Assembly: GCF_001436115.1 (NCBI RefSeq)
Contig: NZ_AYZQ01000002.1
Location: 248,001 to 312,000 of the forward strand
DNA length: 64,000 nt
Direction: 5' to 3'
Origin: Lacticaseibacillus brantae DSM 23927
GTDB taxonomy: Bacteria; Bacillota; Bacilli; Lactobacillales; Lactobacillaceae
Part shown: positions 35,624 to 44,574 of the stretch, piece by piece
Layout: each line of letters opens with the position of its first letter
Position numbering within the stretch: the stretch's first letter is position 1
The notes under the pieces: generated by a model
Database searches by the model: none
What the model was told of the DNA's origin: nothing
Seen by the model: the letters and a program-made list of their open reading frames with translations, nothing else
Program-made: the position numbers and the translations under genes

Positions 35624-38206
35624 ATGATGGTTATTAGGAATCGAAAAACACTCCCCATTTGGCTAGTGGCCTTCTTAATCGTGGCCTTGAGCTATTTTGT
35701 CACTAGTTGGGTGGCCGGGACGAATCAGCTGCTAGGTGGCAGTGTCATGATGAACGATCTCAGTCAACAATACTTATCCTTATTCCAGTATTATCGCCAT
35801 ACGCTGTTCGGCCAGTTTGATCAGGCTGGTTTCAGTCTCAGTAATGGGATGGGTGGTCTAATGGCCGGGAACTGGGTGTATTACCTGATCAGTCCCTTTA
35901 ATATCGTGTCATTGGCCTTCCCAGTGGATCGCATGCCAGAAGCCTTGTACGTCATTATCTGGTTGAAAATTGCCAGTGCTGGCGCCACGTTTACATGGTT
36001 CATCCACAAGTGTCAGCCCCAGTTGGCTAACACGCTGGCGATACTTCTAGGTGTCAGCTATGCCCTGATGGGCTGGACAATGAATTACCAGTCTAACTTA
36101 ATGTGGCTTGATGGCATCGTGTGGTTACCTGTGATTGTCTGGCAGTTACGGCAGCTATTGGCCGGTAAACACCGGGTCCCTTATACCTTAGTTCTAGCAC
36201 TGATTATCATTAGTAACTATTATATTGGCTTCATGATTGCCATCTTCTTGGTCTTCTTGGCACTTGTTTATGCAGCTGATCAGTTTACATCCTGGCGGCA
36301 GCTTTTTATTCAAGCAGGCCGATTTATCGGAGCCTCACTCTTGGGTGGCTTGTTGAGCGCGGTGGCCTTGATTCCATTGGTGATGGACTTGATGGCCAAC
36401 AAGGGCCACGTCACCACGCCAACGATTGGCTTGGCAACCAAGCTACGCCGCATGTTGTGGCAGGTACCAGCCCAATTGACACCAGGGCACATCGGAATTA
36501 ATGCGCCGAGTCTGTTTGTCGGGACACTGGTGGTGATGGCTGTGGCTGGGTTCTGCGTGAATGGGAGATTCAGTTGGCGCCATCGCTTGTTGAACGTCGG
36601 CGTACTCGCCGTTTTAATATTGAGCTTAGTGCTGCCAGCGTTGTACTTACTCTGGCATGGCAATCAATTGCCACAGTCTTATCCCTACCGATTCGTCTTC
36701 CTAATTGGCTTCTGGCTGCTCGTGATGGCAGGGGAGCAATTAGCGCAGCCCGACTGGTCTCGAGCTGTTTGGCTGTCGAGCGTTCTCTTCCCACTTGGGC
36801 TGCTGGGCTACCAAGTCCTGTTACGTCATCGGTTGACCTTGAGCTGGGTTGCGATCGCCTGGGGCGTGGGTATCTTGGCAATCCTGGCGGCTGGTTTCTG
36901 GATTGGACGAAAGCATCCGACCGGGATGAGCGCGATCCTTGTCTTGGGGGTGGCGCTGGAGATTGGGCCTAACAGCGTCTTAGGGCTGCAAGCACGCCAG
37001 ACATCACCTGGTGCCAGTTATGCGGCCTACGTGCAAACAGTCATGCCGGAAATGCAGGCATTGGCTCGTCAGCAAAATCTCGGCCGCACAGAGAAGACCT
37101 TCATGCGTGGCGGTGATCGCGGTGATGGTTATACCTTCAATTATCGAGGCATTTCCGCATTTTCTTCCAATAATGATCCTGATTTAGCCAGTTTTCTCGG
37201 GCAAATGGGTGTGCCTGCTTATGGCTATTATGAAGCCTATTTCAATGGCACCCAACTGACGGACAGTTTATTCGGCATCCAAACGCTGGTTGATTATACG
37301 AATCCAGGTAATGCCAAAGCTGATTTGAATCATTACGGCAGTCGCACTGATGTCGCGGCTTGGCCAGTGGTCGCTGAAAATGGTGCCTTGACGGCTTACC
37401 ATAATCCCAATGCACTCCCGCTGGGCTTTGCGACCGCGGCCGACCTAACCTTACCGAAGTTTTCCAAAACTGATGTCTTATCCAACCAGGCAGCCGTGCT
37501 TAACCGCATCGCTAATCGCAAGAGGGCGTATTTTAGGGCGCCAGTGCAACCGCAGGTGAACTTTCAAAATCTTAAACAAGCCGGACCGGTTCTCAGTAAA
37601 CTTGATCCGAAAAAGTCAGGGACACTGACGCTCCGTTATCCTGTTCAAGCTGGGGTTCCAACATATTTGCTGTTGGATGGGGCCTTAATCAAAAACGCGC
37701 AATTGACGATCGATGGCAAGCCAATCACGATGTATCAGGCGACTATTCAGCCGACGGCGTTTGGGGTCACACCGGCGCAATCACAATTAACGATTACCTT
37801 GAAGCTTGACGTAGCCAGTGTGTATTATTCAACACTGCAGGTCAGACAGCTCAATGTTGCCGCCTTACAAGCGACAACTAAAGCCATTAAGCAGGGTGGC
37901 TGGCGACTACAAACAGTTAAGCATAATGTGCTCGCCGGTCGGATTCGATTAAAGGCTGATCAACAGTTGCAGACAACGATTCCGTATACTGCCGGTTGGA
38001 CTGCCACGGTTGACGGTCGAATCATGCCAGTGACGCGCGGTTTGAAGCATTTCTTGGCCGTGAAGGCACCGGCGGGCGACCATCGCATTGAATTACGATT
38101 CCGCACACCGGGATTACGGCTAGGCGCGGTTGTCAGTTTCATCGCTTTATTGGTTATTGCCGGCCTCTGGTGGCTGAATGAGAAGCGCAGACCAACGAAG
38201 CATTAA
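35624..38206 (+). CDS. YfhO-family membrane glycosyltransferase-like protein
   Basis: The first ATG after GGGAG (35624) is used, giving 860 residues. The N-terminal half has about 12 membrane helices. It carries the YfhO features MMNDLSQQYLSLFQYYR near residue 45, SNGMGGLMAGNWVYYLISPFN, and MLWLDG-like NLMWLDGIVWLPV. The C-terminal third is a large extracytoplasmic domain followed by a last helix. YfhO proteins are GT-C enzymes that, with CsbB/GtrB and GtrA, glycosylate teichoic acids outside the cell. GtrB, GtrA and an LtaS-like enzyme lie next to it. Confidence 0.88.
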   Translation: MMVIRNRKTLPIWLVAFLIVALSYFVTSWVAGTNQLLGGSVMMNDLSQQYLSLFQYYRHTLFGQFDQAGFSLSNGMGGLMAGNWVYYLISPFNIVSLAFPVDRMPEALYVIIWLKIASAGATFTWFIHKCQPQLANTLAILLGVSYALMGWTMNYQSNLMWLDGIVWLPVIVWQLRQLLAGKHRVPYTLVLALIIISNYYIGFMIAIFLVFLALVYAADQFTSWRQLFIQAGRFIGASLLGGLLSAVALIPLVMDLMANKGHVTTPTIGLATKLRRMLWQVPAQLTPGHIGINAPSLFVGTLVVMAVAGFCVNGRFSWRHRLLNVGVLAVLILSLVLPALYLLWHGNQLPQSYPYRFVFLIGFWLLVMAGEQLAQPDWSRAVWLSSVLFPLGLLGYQVLLRHRLTLSWVAIAWGVGILAILAAGFWIGRKHPTGMSAILVLGVALEIGPNSVLGLQARQTSPGASYAAYVQTVMPEMQALARQQNLGRTEKTFMRGGDRGDGYTFNYRGISAFSSNNDPDLASFLGQMGVPAYGYYEAYFNGTQLTDSLFGIQTLVDYTNPGNAKADLNHYGSRTDVAAWPVVAENGALTAYHNPNALPLGFATAADLTLPKFSKTDVLSNQAAVLNRIANRKRAYFRAPVQPQVNFQNLKQAGPVLSKLDPKKSGTLTLRYPVQAGVPTYLLLDGALIKNAQLTIDGKPITMYQATIQPTAFGVTPAQSQLTITLKLDVASVYYSTLQVRQLNVAALQATTKAIKQGGWRLQTVKHNVLAGRIRLKADQQLQTTIPYTAGWTATVDGRIMPVTRGLKHFLAVKAPAGDHRIELRFRTPGLRLGAVVSFIALLVIAGLWWLNEKRRPTKH

Positions 38207-38250
38207 AAAACACCCTCACATCAACTTAGCGGTTGATGTGAGGGTGTTTT
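38207..38250. terminator. Bidirectional terminator
   Basis: AAAACACCCTCACATCAAC pairs perfectly with GTTGATGTGAGGGTGTTTT between the convergent yfhO-like and LtaS-like genes. Confidence 0.9.
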
Positions 38251-38254
38251 CAGT

Positions 38255-40537
38255 TTAATTGCGTTTGACTGCTGAAGTTTCCATGTAGTATTCAACGTCG
38301 TGGAAAGTTTTGGCTTGCTTCGCTACTGAAGATTTCAAGGTTGTCGTCCATTTCCCATCGGATAGGTAACGATTATCTTCACCAAAGACGCTGATATTTT
38401 TCTCCATGGCCATCACTTCTTGCATGTATTGACTGCCAGTATAATTAGCGCGCTTGAAGATCTCTGGGAGCACATACATTGGACTGATGTCTGCGCCTTT
38501 ACCTGTGAAACTGTTGCCTAAGGTTTTCTTAGCGGCAGGATTGGCCCACAGCACATATGGCGTATCGAAGTAGTTCTTATAGCCGGTGGTTGTACTTTGA
38601 TCTAAATCAATTCCAAGCATCTTGTAGGTACTGTTTTCTGCACCACCCCAAGGATTATGGTCACCCCAGAAGGCCAAGACAACGGGTTCTTTATAGGACT
38701 TGAGTGAATTGACCAGTTTGAGCAATGCATTGGAAGTTTCACGCACACCAGTTAAGTAGTTGTTAATGATGGCATAGTCAGATTTATTATAGCCATCTTG
38801 CCAAGTGACTAATGGCGTTCCACTGAAGGTCGTGTCGTAAGGGCCATGGTTTTGATAGGTGACAGTCTGGTTGAACAGATACTGCCCGTTTTTGTTAGCC
38901 CTTTTCAGGCTAGCTTCCAGATTATCAAATACGAGTGAGTCTTTGACAATGAAGTCCTTGCTGACATGATCATCATAGTAATTCTCTTTGTAATAGAAGT
39001 GCTGGAAGCCAAGATAGCGTTCAATGTTTTGCCGATTATAGAACCAACCATAACCAGGATGGCGTTTCTCGGTCAGGTAACCTTGCTGATTAAAGTAGTC
39101 AACAAAGGACAACATTGGGTGCGTGATTGGCGGCGTTTTGCTGTAGCCAGTCAAGACTTTGCGCTCGGTATCAATGGTCCCACCACCGAAAATGTTCGTG
39201 GTTAACTCACCACTGACACCTTCTTGCTGAATCGTATGTAAGCCAGCATAGACGGATGGATCGATTTTAATTTGCGACCATTTGCTGAAGTCGTTAAAGG
39301 CTTCCAGTTGAATGGTGATGATATTGACCTTTTTGTTCTTTGGAATATTAACATTCTTGTATTTAGCCAATTGGGCTTTTGCTGCGGCCTCAGAATAATT
39401 TGCTGGTGGCAACAGTTGATCCTTGTTGGTAGTATTCAAGAATGAATACACGACCCCTTTGGTTAAATAGCGGTTCGTGCCACTCCATTGATTGGCCCGA
39501 GTAACTGCCATAATGTTGGTGTAACGCACGTCATTGAGAAATAACGGCTTGAAGCTCAATGCTGAGACAATGACGACCGCCACAGCCAACAAGGCGCGCA
39601 AGCCGAAATGGCCTGCAGGCGCCCGGAAGAGGAAGGCGACAATCAACGCGAGCACGATAAATGTCCCAATGATCAGTAAATACTTCAAAGGCAGCATGTA
39701 ATTGTAGCGCGTCCCCATGTTTTTGGCTTCTGAAGCTAAGGACAAGTCGATGTAACGTAATGGTGAGCCACGGTATTTCAGCATCAGGAAATTAGTGATC
39801 CCAATCGCTAATGTGGGCAAGCTCCCAAGCAGAATGCCCACACCGACATTATTGAACAACAGATAAAGAATCAACATGAGGGCAATGGCCATCAAGCTGT
39901 TCATAGTCAGAACGTCAGGCCGACGAATAATATCAGTAACCATTTGGAAGTTATAGCGATTGGTGGCAATAATGAGCGCCCCAATCGTAATGCCATATGC
40001 GGCAATCAACAAGGTGATGAGATCACGTAAGCGCCATAACCAGGCGCGTCGTTGATATTGCTTCAATGTCAGCGTCCGTCGACCCACGCGTAAACCAATT
40101 TCGCGCCGACGGATAGAACGCAGGTAACGCCGATAGAACTTTGGTGCGACAGTCAATGGACCATCAGTTTGTGCGACTCGGTCGAGAACACTCGGCATGG
40201 TGGCGGTCGCTTGCCCCTGTAAGTCTATGGGTAAGCCTAGCCCGGTCACACCCCAGGCCTCAAGAATCGCGTTGGGGATCTGGGCGACTAAGGTGCCAGT
40301 GCCAAGATGGCGGGGCTTGATGGTCGCCCATTGTTCAGTCGTCAGTGGGCGCTTAAGTAATGTTTGCCAGAAGTGAGTTTGATAACTGGCTTCACTCATG
40401 AGATGAAGGGCGCGCCCCAGCTTGAACCACCAGAGAAGAAAGATGGTCAAGAAGCGACCAGGTTTCAGGTGGTAGTAATGGCGGACAATTCGCCGCATGA
40501 GTTTGCGATCATTAAAATAAACAGTTGCATCATTCAA
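38255..40537 (-). CDS. LTA synthase-like sulfatase-family enzyme
   Basis: The 760-residue protein has a cytosolic N-terminal region of about 165 residues, five membrane helices (about 170-350) and an extracellular sulfatase domain. The catalytic threonine is expected at T454 in FGGGTIDTERKVLTGYS. VTYQNHGPYD and FWGDHNPWG supply metal and substrate residues. LtaS polymerises glycerol phosphate from phosphatidylglycerol onto a glycolipid anchor. The long N-terminal extension is unusual for LtaS (about 650 residues). The context with GtrB, GtrA and YfhO supports a teichoic-acid role. Confidence 0.85.
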   Translation of the reverse strand: MNDATVYFNDRKLMRRIVRHYYHLKPGRFLTIFLLWWFKLGRALHLMSEASYQTHFWQTLLKRPLTTEQWATIKPRHLGTGTLVAQIPNAILEAWGVTGLGLPIDLQGQATATMPSVLDRVAQTDGPLTVAPKFYRRYLRSIRRREIGLRVGRRTLTLKQYQRRAWLWRLRDLITLLIAAYGITIGALIIATNRYNFQMVTDIIRRPDVLTMNSLMAIALMLILYLLFNNVGVGILLGSLPTLAIGITNFLMLKYRGSPLRYIDLSLASEAKNMGTRYNYMLPLKYLLIIGTFIVLALIVAFLFRAPAGHFGLRALLAVAVVIVSALSFKPLFLNDVRYTNIMAVTRANQWSGTNRYLTKGVVYSFLNTTNKDQLLPPANYSEAAAKAQLAKYKNVNIPKNKKVNIITIQLEAFNDFSKWSQIKIDPSVYAGLHTIQQEGVSGELTTNIFGGGTIDTERKVLTGYSKTPPITHPMLSFVDYFNQQGYLTEKRHPGYGWFYNRQNIERYLGFQHFYYKENYYDDHVSKDFIVKDSLVFDNLEASLKRANKNGQYLFNQTVTYQNHGPYDTTFSGTPLVTWQDGYNKSDYAIINNYLTGVRETSNALLKLVNSLKSYKEPVVLAFWGDHNPWGGAENSTYKMLGIDLDQSTTTGYKNYFDTPYVLWANPAAKKTLGNSFTGKGADISPMYVLPEIFKRANYTGSQYMQEVMAMEKNISVFGEDNRYLSDGKWTTTLKSSVAKQAKTFHDVEYYMETSAVKRN

Positions 40538-40552
40538 AAGTAGTAGGGCCTC

Positions 40553-41476
40553 CTATTTTATTTCCCGGGCAATATAAATTGGGCGATGCTTAACTTCCAA
40601 GTAGATCCGCCCAATGTACCGACCCAACACCCCAATGGCTAACAGCTGCAAGCCACCGATGAACAGAAAAATTGAAACCATGGAAGGCCAGCCAGCGGTC
40701 GGGTCGCCAAAGATTGCAGCCCGAATGATGATGAAAATCAAGGCAAAGAGCGAAAGTACAGCGCTAATGCCACCGAGCCATGAGACAAATGTCAGTGGCG
40801 CGTCGGAGAAGTCGATAATGCCATCAATGGAATATCTAAACAAGCTGGTGAAGGACCAGGATGTTTCACCATGTTGGCGTTCAACATTAGCATAAGGAAG
40901 ATATTTAGTTTTAAAGCCCACCCAACCAAATATTCCTTTAGAGAAACGGTTGCGCTCACTCATGTCGAGAATGGCGGCCACGACTTTTGGCGTCATCACC
41001 CGGAAATCCCGTGCACCTGGGACAATCTGAGTTTGGGAGATTCGATTAATTAACTTATAGAACATGTTAGAGAAGAAAGAGCGTAGCCAGGGTTCTCCAG
41101 TGCGATCAACTCGAGCTGCTCCCACCATTTCGTAGCCTGATTCAATATTTTGAATCATCTCAGGCAGCATGCTTGGGGGGTCTTGTAAATCCGCGTCCAT
41201 AATGACGTAGAGATCGGCTTTGGCAGTACTCAGCCCCGCATACATGCCGGCTTCTTTCCCAAAGCTACGCGAGAAATCAATATAGTGAACGTCAGGATCA
41301 GTGGTTTGCAGCGTCTGCACGGCGCTGAGCGTGGTGTCGGTGGACCCGTCGTTGATGTACCAGAACAGGGGCGCATATCCATCGATGTCCGCAAAGGCCG
41401 TTTGCACCGCCTGATAAATGAGCGGGACATTCTCAGCCTCATTGTGGCTCGGAATAATAATGGCGACTTGCTTCAC
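40553..41476 (-). CDS. GtrB/CsbB-type polyprenyl-phosphate glycosyltransferase (GT2)
   Basis: The frame begins at 41491, but GGAGG lies eight bases before a GTG at 41476, giving MKQVAIIIPSHNEAENV. The 307-residue protein has the GT2 DxD in VIMDADLQDPP, the QHGETSW motif and two C-terminal helices, as in CsbB/GtrB. It loads a sugar onto undecaprenyl phosphate on the cytoplasmic face. It is 15 bases upstream of the LtaS-like gene in one operon. Confidence 0.9.
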   Translation of the reverse strand: MKQVAIIIPSHNEAENVPLIYQAVQTAFADIDGYAPLFWYINDGSTDTTLSAVQTLQTTDPDVHYIDFSRSFGKEAGMYAGLSTAKADLYVIMDADLQDPPSMLPEMIQNIESGYEMVGAARVDRTGEPWLRSFFSNMFYKLINRISQTQIVPGARDFRVMTPKVVAAILDMSERNRFSKGIFGWVGFKTKYLPYANVERQHGETSWSFTSLFRYSIDGIIDFSDAPLTFVSWLGGISAVLSLFALIFIIIRAAIFGDPTAGWPSMVSIFLFIGGLQLLAIGVLGRYIGRIYLEVKHRPIYIAREIK

Positions 41477-41565
41477 GAATGTTTCCTCCAAATAATGATA
41501 ATATAAGTGGTCTAGGCAATATTATACGCTATTTGCCCATCACTGTCAGAGGAGTCAGGGACTTA

Positions 41566-41574
41566 TGCTATAAT
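41566..41574 (+). promoter_or_regulatory. Extended -10 promoter of gtrA
   Basis: TG-C-TATAAT, 25 bases upstream of the gtrA-like start codon. Confidence 0.6.
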
Positions 41575-41598
41575 ATTGACAATTAAAAGGAGAAACTC

Positions 41599-41991
41599 AT
41601 GCGTGCCTTATTCAGAAAATATGAAACTTTGATTCGCTATTTATTTATTGGCGGCTTAACCACATTGGTGAACATTGTGGTTTTCTTTGTGCTTAATGCC
41701 ATGTCAGTCCCGTTACTCTGGGCCAACACAGTTGCCTGGTTAGTCAGTGTTATTTTTGCTTTTTTTACCAACAAGAGCGTTGTGTTCCAATCCCAGTACA
41801 CCAACCGGCGCCGGTTCCTTATTGAACTAGGCTCGTTTTTCGCTTTGCGAGCGGCCTCCCTGGTGCTCGACAATGGCATTATGTATCTGGGCATCACCGT
41901 CATGGGTCTTTCTGTGTTACTGGTGAAGTTAGTCAGTCAGGTCATTGTGATTGTCGCCAACTACTTATTCAGTAAGTTGATTTTCAGATAA
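41599..41991 (+). CDS. GtrA-family flippase-like membrane protein
   Basis: The 130-residue protein has four helices and the GtrA pattern IRYLFIGGLTTLVNIVVFF, NTVAWLVSVIFAFFTNKSVVF and VANYLFSKLIF. GtrA proteins are thought to flip undecaprenyl-phosphate-linked sugars. It is divergent from the gtrB-like gene and shares its promoter region. Together with YfhO it completes the three-component glycosylation set. Confidence 0.9.
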   Translation: MRALFRKYETLIRYLFIGGLTTLVNIVVFFVLNAMSVPLLWANTVAWLVSVIFAFFTNKSVVFQSQYTNRRRFLIELGSFFALRAASLVLDNGIMYLGITVMGLSVLLVKLVSQVIVIVANYLFSKLIFR

Positions 41992-42061
41992 GCGTAATCT
42001 TTGACGAATATGCCATTTGGTGGTTAACTGACCGTTAATTAATTCAGTTGGAGGCGTTGAA

Positions 42062-42793
42062 ATGGCTGATGAACCAATGATTACGGTCGTTGTGCCGACA
42101 TATAATCTCGGTCAGTTTTTTAAAGATAGTGCTGAGAGTTTATTGAAACAAGATTATCCAAACTTTGAAGTGTTCTTAATTGATGATGCCTCGACCGATG
42201 GCACGGGCAAGGCAGTGGATGCTGTGGCCGCCCAAGATGAGCGATTCCACGCCGTCCATTTTCCAAAGCATGAAGGGGTCTCGGTTGCCCGTAATTATGG
42301 CATTGATCACGCATCGGGTGAGTTCGTGACTTTTGTGGATGGCGATGATCAGGTGAAACCGGCATTCTTGCGGATGTTGGTTGAAGGCTTTGCCCAAGGG
42401 CCTGCCGATGTGGTTACGGTTGGTTATACTTGGGGGCGTTGGTTTGAATCGCACGGTGCCAAGCAAGGTTGGCAGGCTGTGTCAAAGCGGGCCATGTTTG
42501 ATGCAGTTCGCGCACGTGGGGATGAAATTGGCGGTTACGTTTGGAATAAAGCCTTTCGGGTCTCGGTGTTGCGCGACAAGCACATTCGGTATGACGAGTC
42601 ACTGACTTTAGCAGAAGATTTACTTTTCACCACTGAGGCTGTCGTCGCTGGCGATGGTTTCTGGTTCAATCCTGCTGTCTTATACGACAAGATTAATCGT
42701 CCTGGCAGTACCATCCACAGTGCCACCATGGCCATGCGTCAAAAAGAGCAGGCTGTGCGGCGGCAAATGGATGCCTTGGGTGACAAAATTTAA
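42062..42793 (+). CDS. Glycosyltransferase family 2
   Basis: The 243-residue enzyme shows the GT-A opening ITVVVPTYNLGQFF, the LIDDASTDGT motif and the DxD in TFVDGDDQV. The C-terminal part has YDESLTLAEDLLF and KINRPGSTI, common in EpsJ/WaaB-like GT2 enzymes. It lacks membrane helices. It follows gtrA-like by 70 bases with GGAGG upstream, and a terminator follows, so it may share the teichoic-acid or polysaccharide role. Confidence 0.87.
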   Translation: MADEPMITVVVPTYNLGQFFKDSAESLLKQDYPNFEVFLIDDASTDGTGKAVDAVAAQDERFHAVHFPKHEGVSVARNYGIDHASGEFVTFVDGDDQVKPAFLRMLVEGFAQGPADVVTVGYTWGRWFESHGAKQGWQAVSKRAMFDAVRARGDEIGGYVWNKAFRVSVLRDKHIRYDESLTLAEDLLFTTEAVVAGDGFWFNPAVLYDKINRPGSTIHSATMAMRQKEQAVRRQMDALGDKI

Positions 42794-42797
42794 TCAC

Positions 42798-42838
42798 AAA
42801 AATACCCCTCGCTGCCAGAGCAGTCAGGGGTATTTTTA
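42798..42838. terminator. Bidirectional terminator
   Basis: AAAAATACCCCT and AGGGGTATTTTT flank an inner GCTG/CAG stem. Confidence 0.85.
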
Positions 42839-42843
42839 ATTGG

Positions 42844-43575
42844 CTATGAATCTTGGCGTGTGGCCGCAATATCGATTTCGCGGATATTCACTTCTTGTGG
42901 CATGTCATAAATGAACTTGACGGTTTCAGCCACGTGGACAGGGTCAAGGGTAATGCCACCCATAGTTTCTTTCCAGGCACTGTAATCCGTTAGGGCATGT
43001 TGATCGGTGACGTGGGTTAACAATTCTGTTTCAGCAGCCCCAGGTGCGACCATCGAAATCCGGACGTTCTTGCTTGAGACTTCTTCGCGAATGGTTTCGC
43101 TGAGACCGTGGACGCCAAACTTGGAAGCCACATAAGCAGCATGATTGACGAAAGTTTTCTTCCCAGCCAAAGATGACATATTAATGATGGTCCCATGTTC
43201 ACGCGCAACCATGGCCGACAAGACAATCTGCGTCCCGTTGAGCACACCCATGACATTAGTGTCGAGCATTTGTTGCCATTCACTTGGCGATTGGGTTTGA
43301 ACATTGCCTAACAACATCACACCCGCGTTATTGACTAATAAGTCAGTGGGGCCATATTGAGCTTCGGCCTTTTGGATGGCAGTTTGGAATTGTGCGTAGT
43401 CAGTGACATCGACTGATTCAATCATCACTTGATCGAAGTTTAAAGGTAGAGCGGCAATTTTTTCTGTCCGCCGACCTAGAAGCAGTTCTGGATACCCGGC
43501 AGCGTTGAATAATTTAGCGATTTCGGCACCGAAGCCTGAACTAGCACCGGTGATCACGATTAATGGTTTAGACAT
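42844..43575 (-). CDS. SDR-family oxidoreductase
   Basis: AAAGGAGTG before the ATG at 43575 fixes the start (MSKPLIVITGASSGFGAEI). The 243-residue enzyme has TGASSGFG, NNAG, the active-site serine in NMSSLAG and Y in AAYVASKFG (YxxxK with K). It belongs to the YdfG-like serine/3-hydroxy acid dehydrogenase type. It is divergent from a MerR gene, with a palindrome between. Confidence 0.87.
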   Translation of the reverse strand: MSKPLIVITGASSGFGAEIAKLFNAAGYPELLLGRRTEKIAALPLNFDQVMIESVDVTDYAQFQTAIQKAEAQYGPTDLLVNNAGVMLLGNVQTQSPSEWQQMLDTNVMGVLNGTQIVLSAMVAREHGTIINMSSLAGKKTFVNHAAYVASKFGVHGLSETIREEVSSKNVRISMVAPGAAETELLTHVTDQHALTDYSAWKETMGGITLDPVHVAETVKFIYDMPQEVNIREIDIAATRQDS

Positions 43576-43615
43576 ATATAACACTCCTTTGATATGATAC
43601 ACTGAGTTTAACAGT

Positions 43616-43629
43616 TGGAGTTAACTCCA
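43616..43629. promoter_or_regulatory. MerR operator: perfect 14-bp palindrome
   Basis: TGGAGTTAACTCCA is a perfect palindrome between the SDR gene and the MerR gene. It resembles operators of NmlR/AdhR-type MerR regulators that respond to aldehydes or thiol stress. Confidence 0.65.
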
Positions 43630-43641
43630 GGTCAAGGAGAA

Positions 43642-44109
43642 ATGATGAAAAAATATTCTGTTGGCGATATTGCCAAACGTATGAACGTTTCAGCGGATGC
43701 TATCCGTTATTATGATAAAGAAGGGCTACTGCCTTTTGCCAAGCGCAATAGTGCGGGCCGGCGCGAATTTTCAGATGATGACTTAGGCTATATTGAAGTT
43801 ATCGACTGCCTCAAGATGTCTGGGATTCCGATTAAAGAAATTGGCCAATTCATTGACTGGTGCATGGTCGGTGATGAAACCCTCGATCAACGCTTGAGTT
43901 TTATGGAAGACCATGAAATTCAACTGGAACGAAAAATTCAGGCATTAGAAGCTAATCTTGCGTTTCTGCGGTGGAAGAAATGGTACTACCAAACGGCCGC
44001 TGAAGCTGGTACTGAAAGTATTCATTTTATTCCGGGCACGACGCAAGTTGATCCAGCAGAACATGATCGCTATAATGCCCAACGTCGTCAGTCTGCTCAA
44101 GAAGTTTAA
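43642..44109 (+). CDS. MerR-family regulator (NmlR/AdhR-like)
   Basis: AAGGAGA precedes adjacent ATGs at 43642 and 43645. The protein of about 155 residues has the winged helix (YSVGDIAKRMNVSADAIRYYDKEGLLPF), a DCLKMSGIPIKEIGQFI segment and a C-terminal coiled coil with WKKWYYQTA, all typical of NmlR/AdhR proteins. One cysteine in DCLKM and one in DWCMVGD are visible; the equivalent Cys in NmlR relatives may sense electrophiles. It probably controls the divergent SDR gene and the small gene downstream. Confidence 0.86.
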   Translation: MMKKYSVGDIAKRMNVSADAIRYYDKEGLLPFAKRNSAGRREFSDDDLGYIEVIDCLKMSGIPIKEIGQFIDWCMVGDETLDQRLSFMEDHEIQLERKIQALEANLAFLRWKKWYYQTAAEAGTESIHFIPGTTQVDPAEHDRYNAQRRQSAQEV

Positions 44110-44126
44110 GAAAGCGAGGGAGCACA

Positions 44127-44456
44127 ATGGCTACTGTACCCGAAGTTTTACAAGCTGTGATTCAAACCACCAATACCGGTGATTCTGTCGGTTTTGTTAA
44201 TTTGTTCGAGAATGAGGGCTTAATCGACGATTGGGGCACAAAATATGTGGGCCGCGACCGCATTGGCCGCTGGAATCAGACGGACAATATCGGCCGCCAA
44301 TCGCAATTTACGTTGGTTGATGCCGTTGAAGAAGCACCTGGCCAATGGCTGTTACACATCAAAGTAGCCGGACTCGGATTCAACGGGACTAGTCCATTTC
44401 GCTTTACTTTATCACCAGCGGGCAAAATTGCTGCCATGCAAATTGTCCCTGATTAA
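44127..44456 (+). CDS. SnoaL/NTF2-like small protein
   Basis: The 109-residue protein has an NTF2-like pattern: a helical start (VPEVLQAVIQTTNTGD), DDWGTKYVGRDRIGRWNQTDNIG and beta strands ending in KIAAMQIVPD. Such SnoaL-like proteins bind or isomerise small ligands, or act as uncharacterised stress proteins. The gene lies 17 bases after the MerR gene, so they form an operon. GAGGGAG precedes the start. Confidence 0.72.
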   Translation: MATVPEVLQAVIQTTNTGDSVGFVNLFENEGLIDDWGTKYVGRDRIGRWNQTDNIGRQSQFTLVDAVEEAPGQWLLHIKVAGLGFNGTSPFRFTLSPAGKIAAMQIVPD

Positions 44457-44467
44457 CTGCACCAATT

Positions 44468-44506
44468 GCTGTGTCAATCCCCACGTGGGATGGGCACAGC
44501 TTTTTT
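44468..44506 (+). terminator. Intrinsic terminator
   Basis: GCTGTGTC...GGGCACAGC with an inner TCCC/GGGA stem is followed by TTTTTT. Confidence 0.8.
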
Positions 44507-44574
44507 AGTGGGGGCAATTCTTTAAAGGTCACAACCATGAGATAATGGGTTTAACAAAATGGAGGCTGATGATC

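Noticed and set aside
36570-36972. Long frames on both strands within the YfhO gene
   Set aside because: Composition follows the coding frame of yfhO; no start signals.
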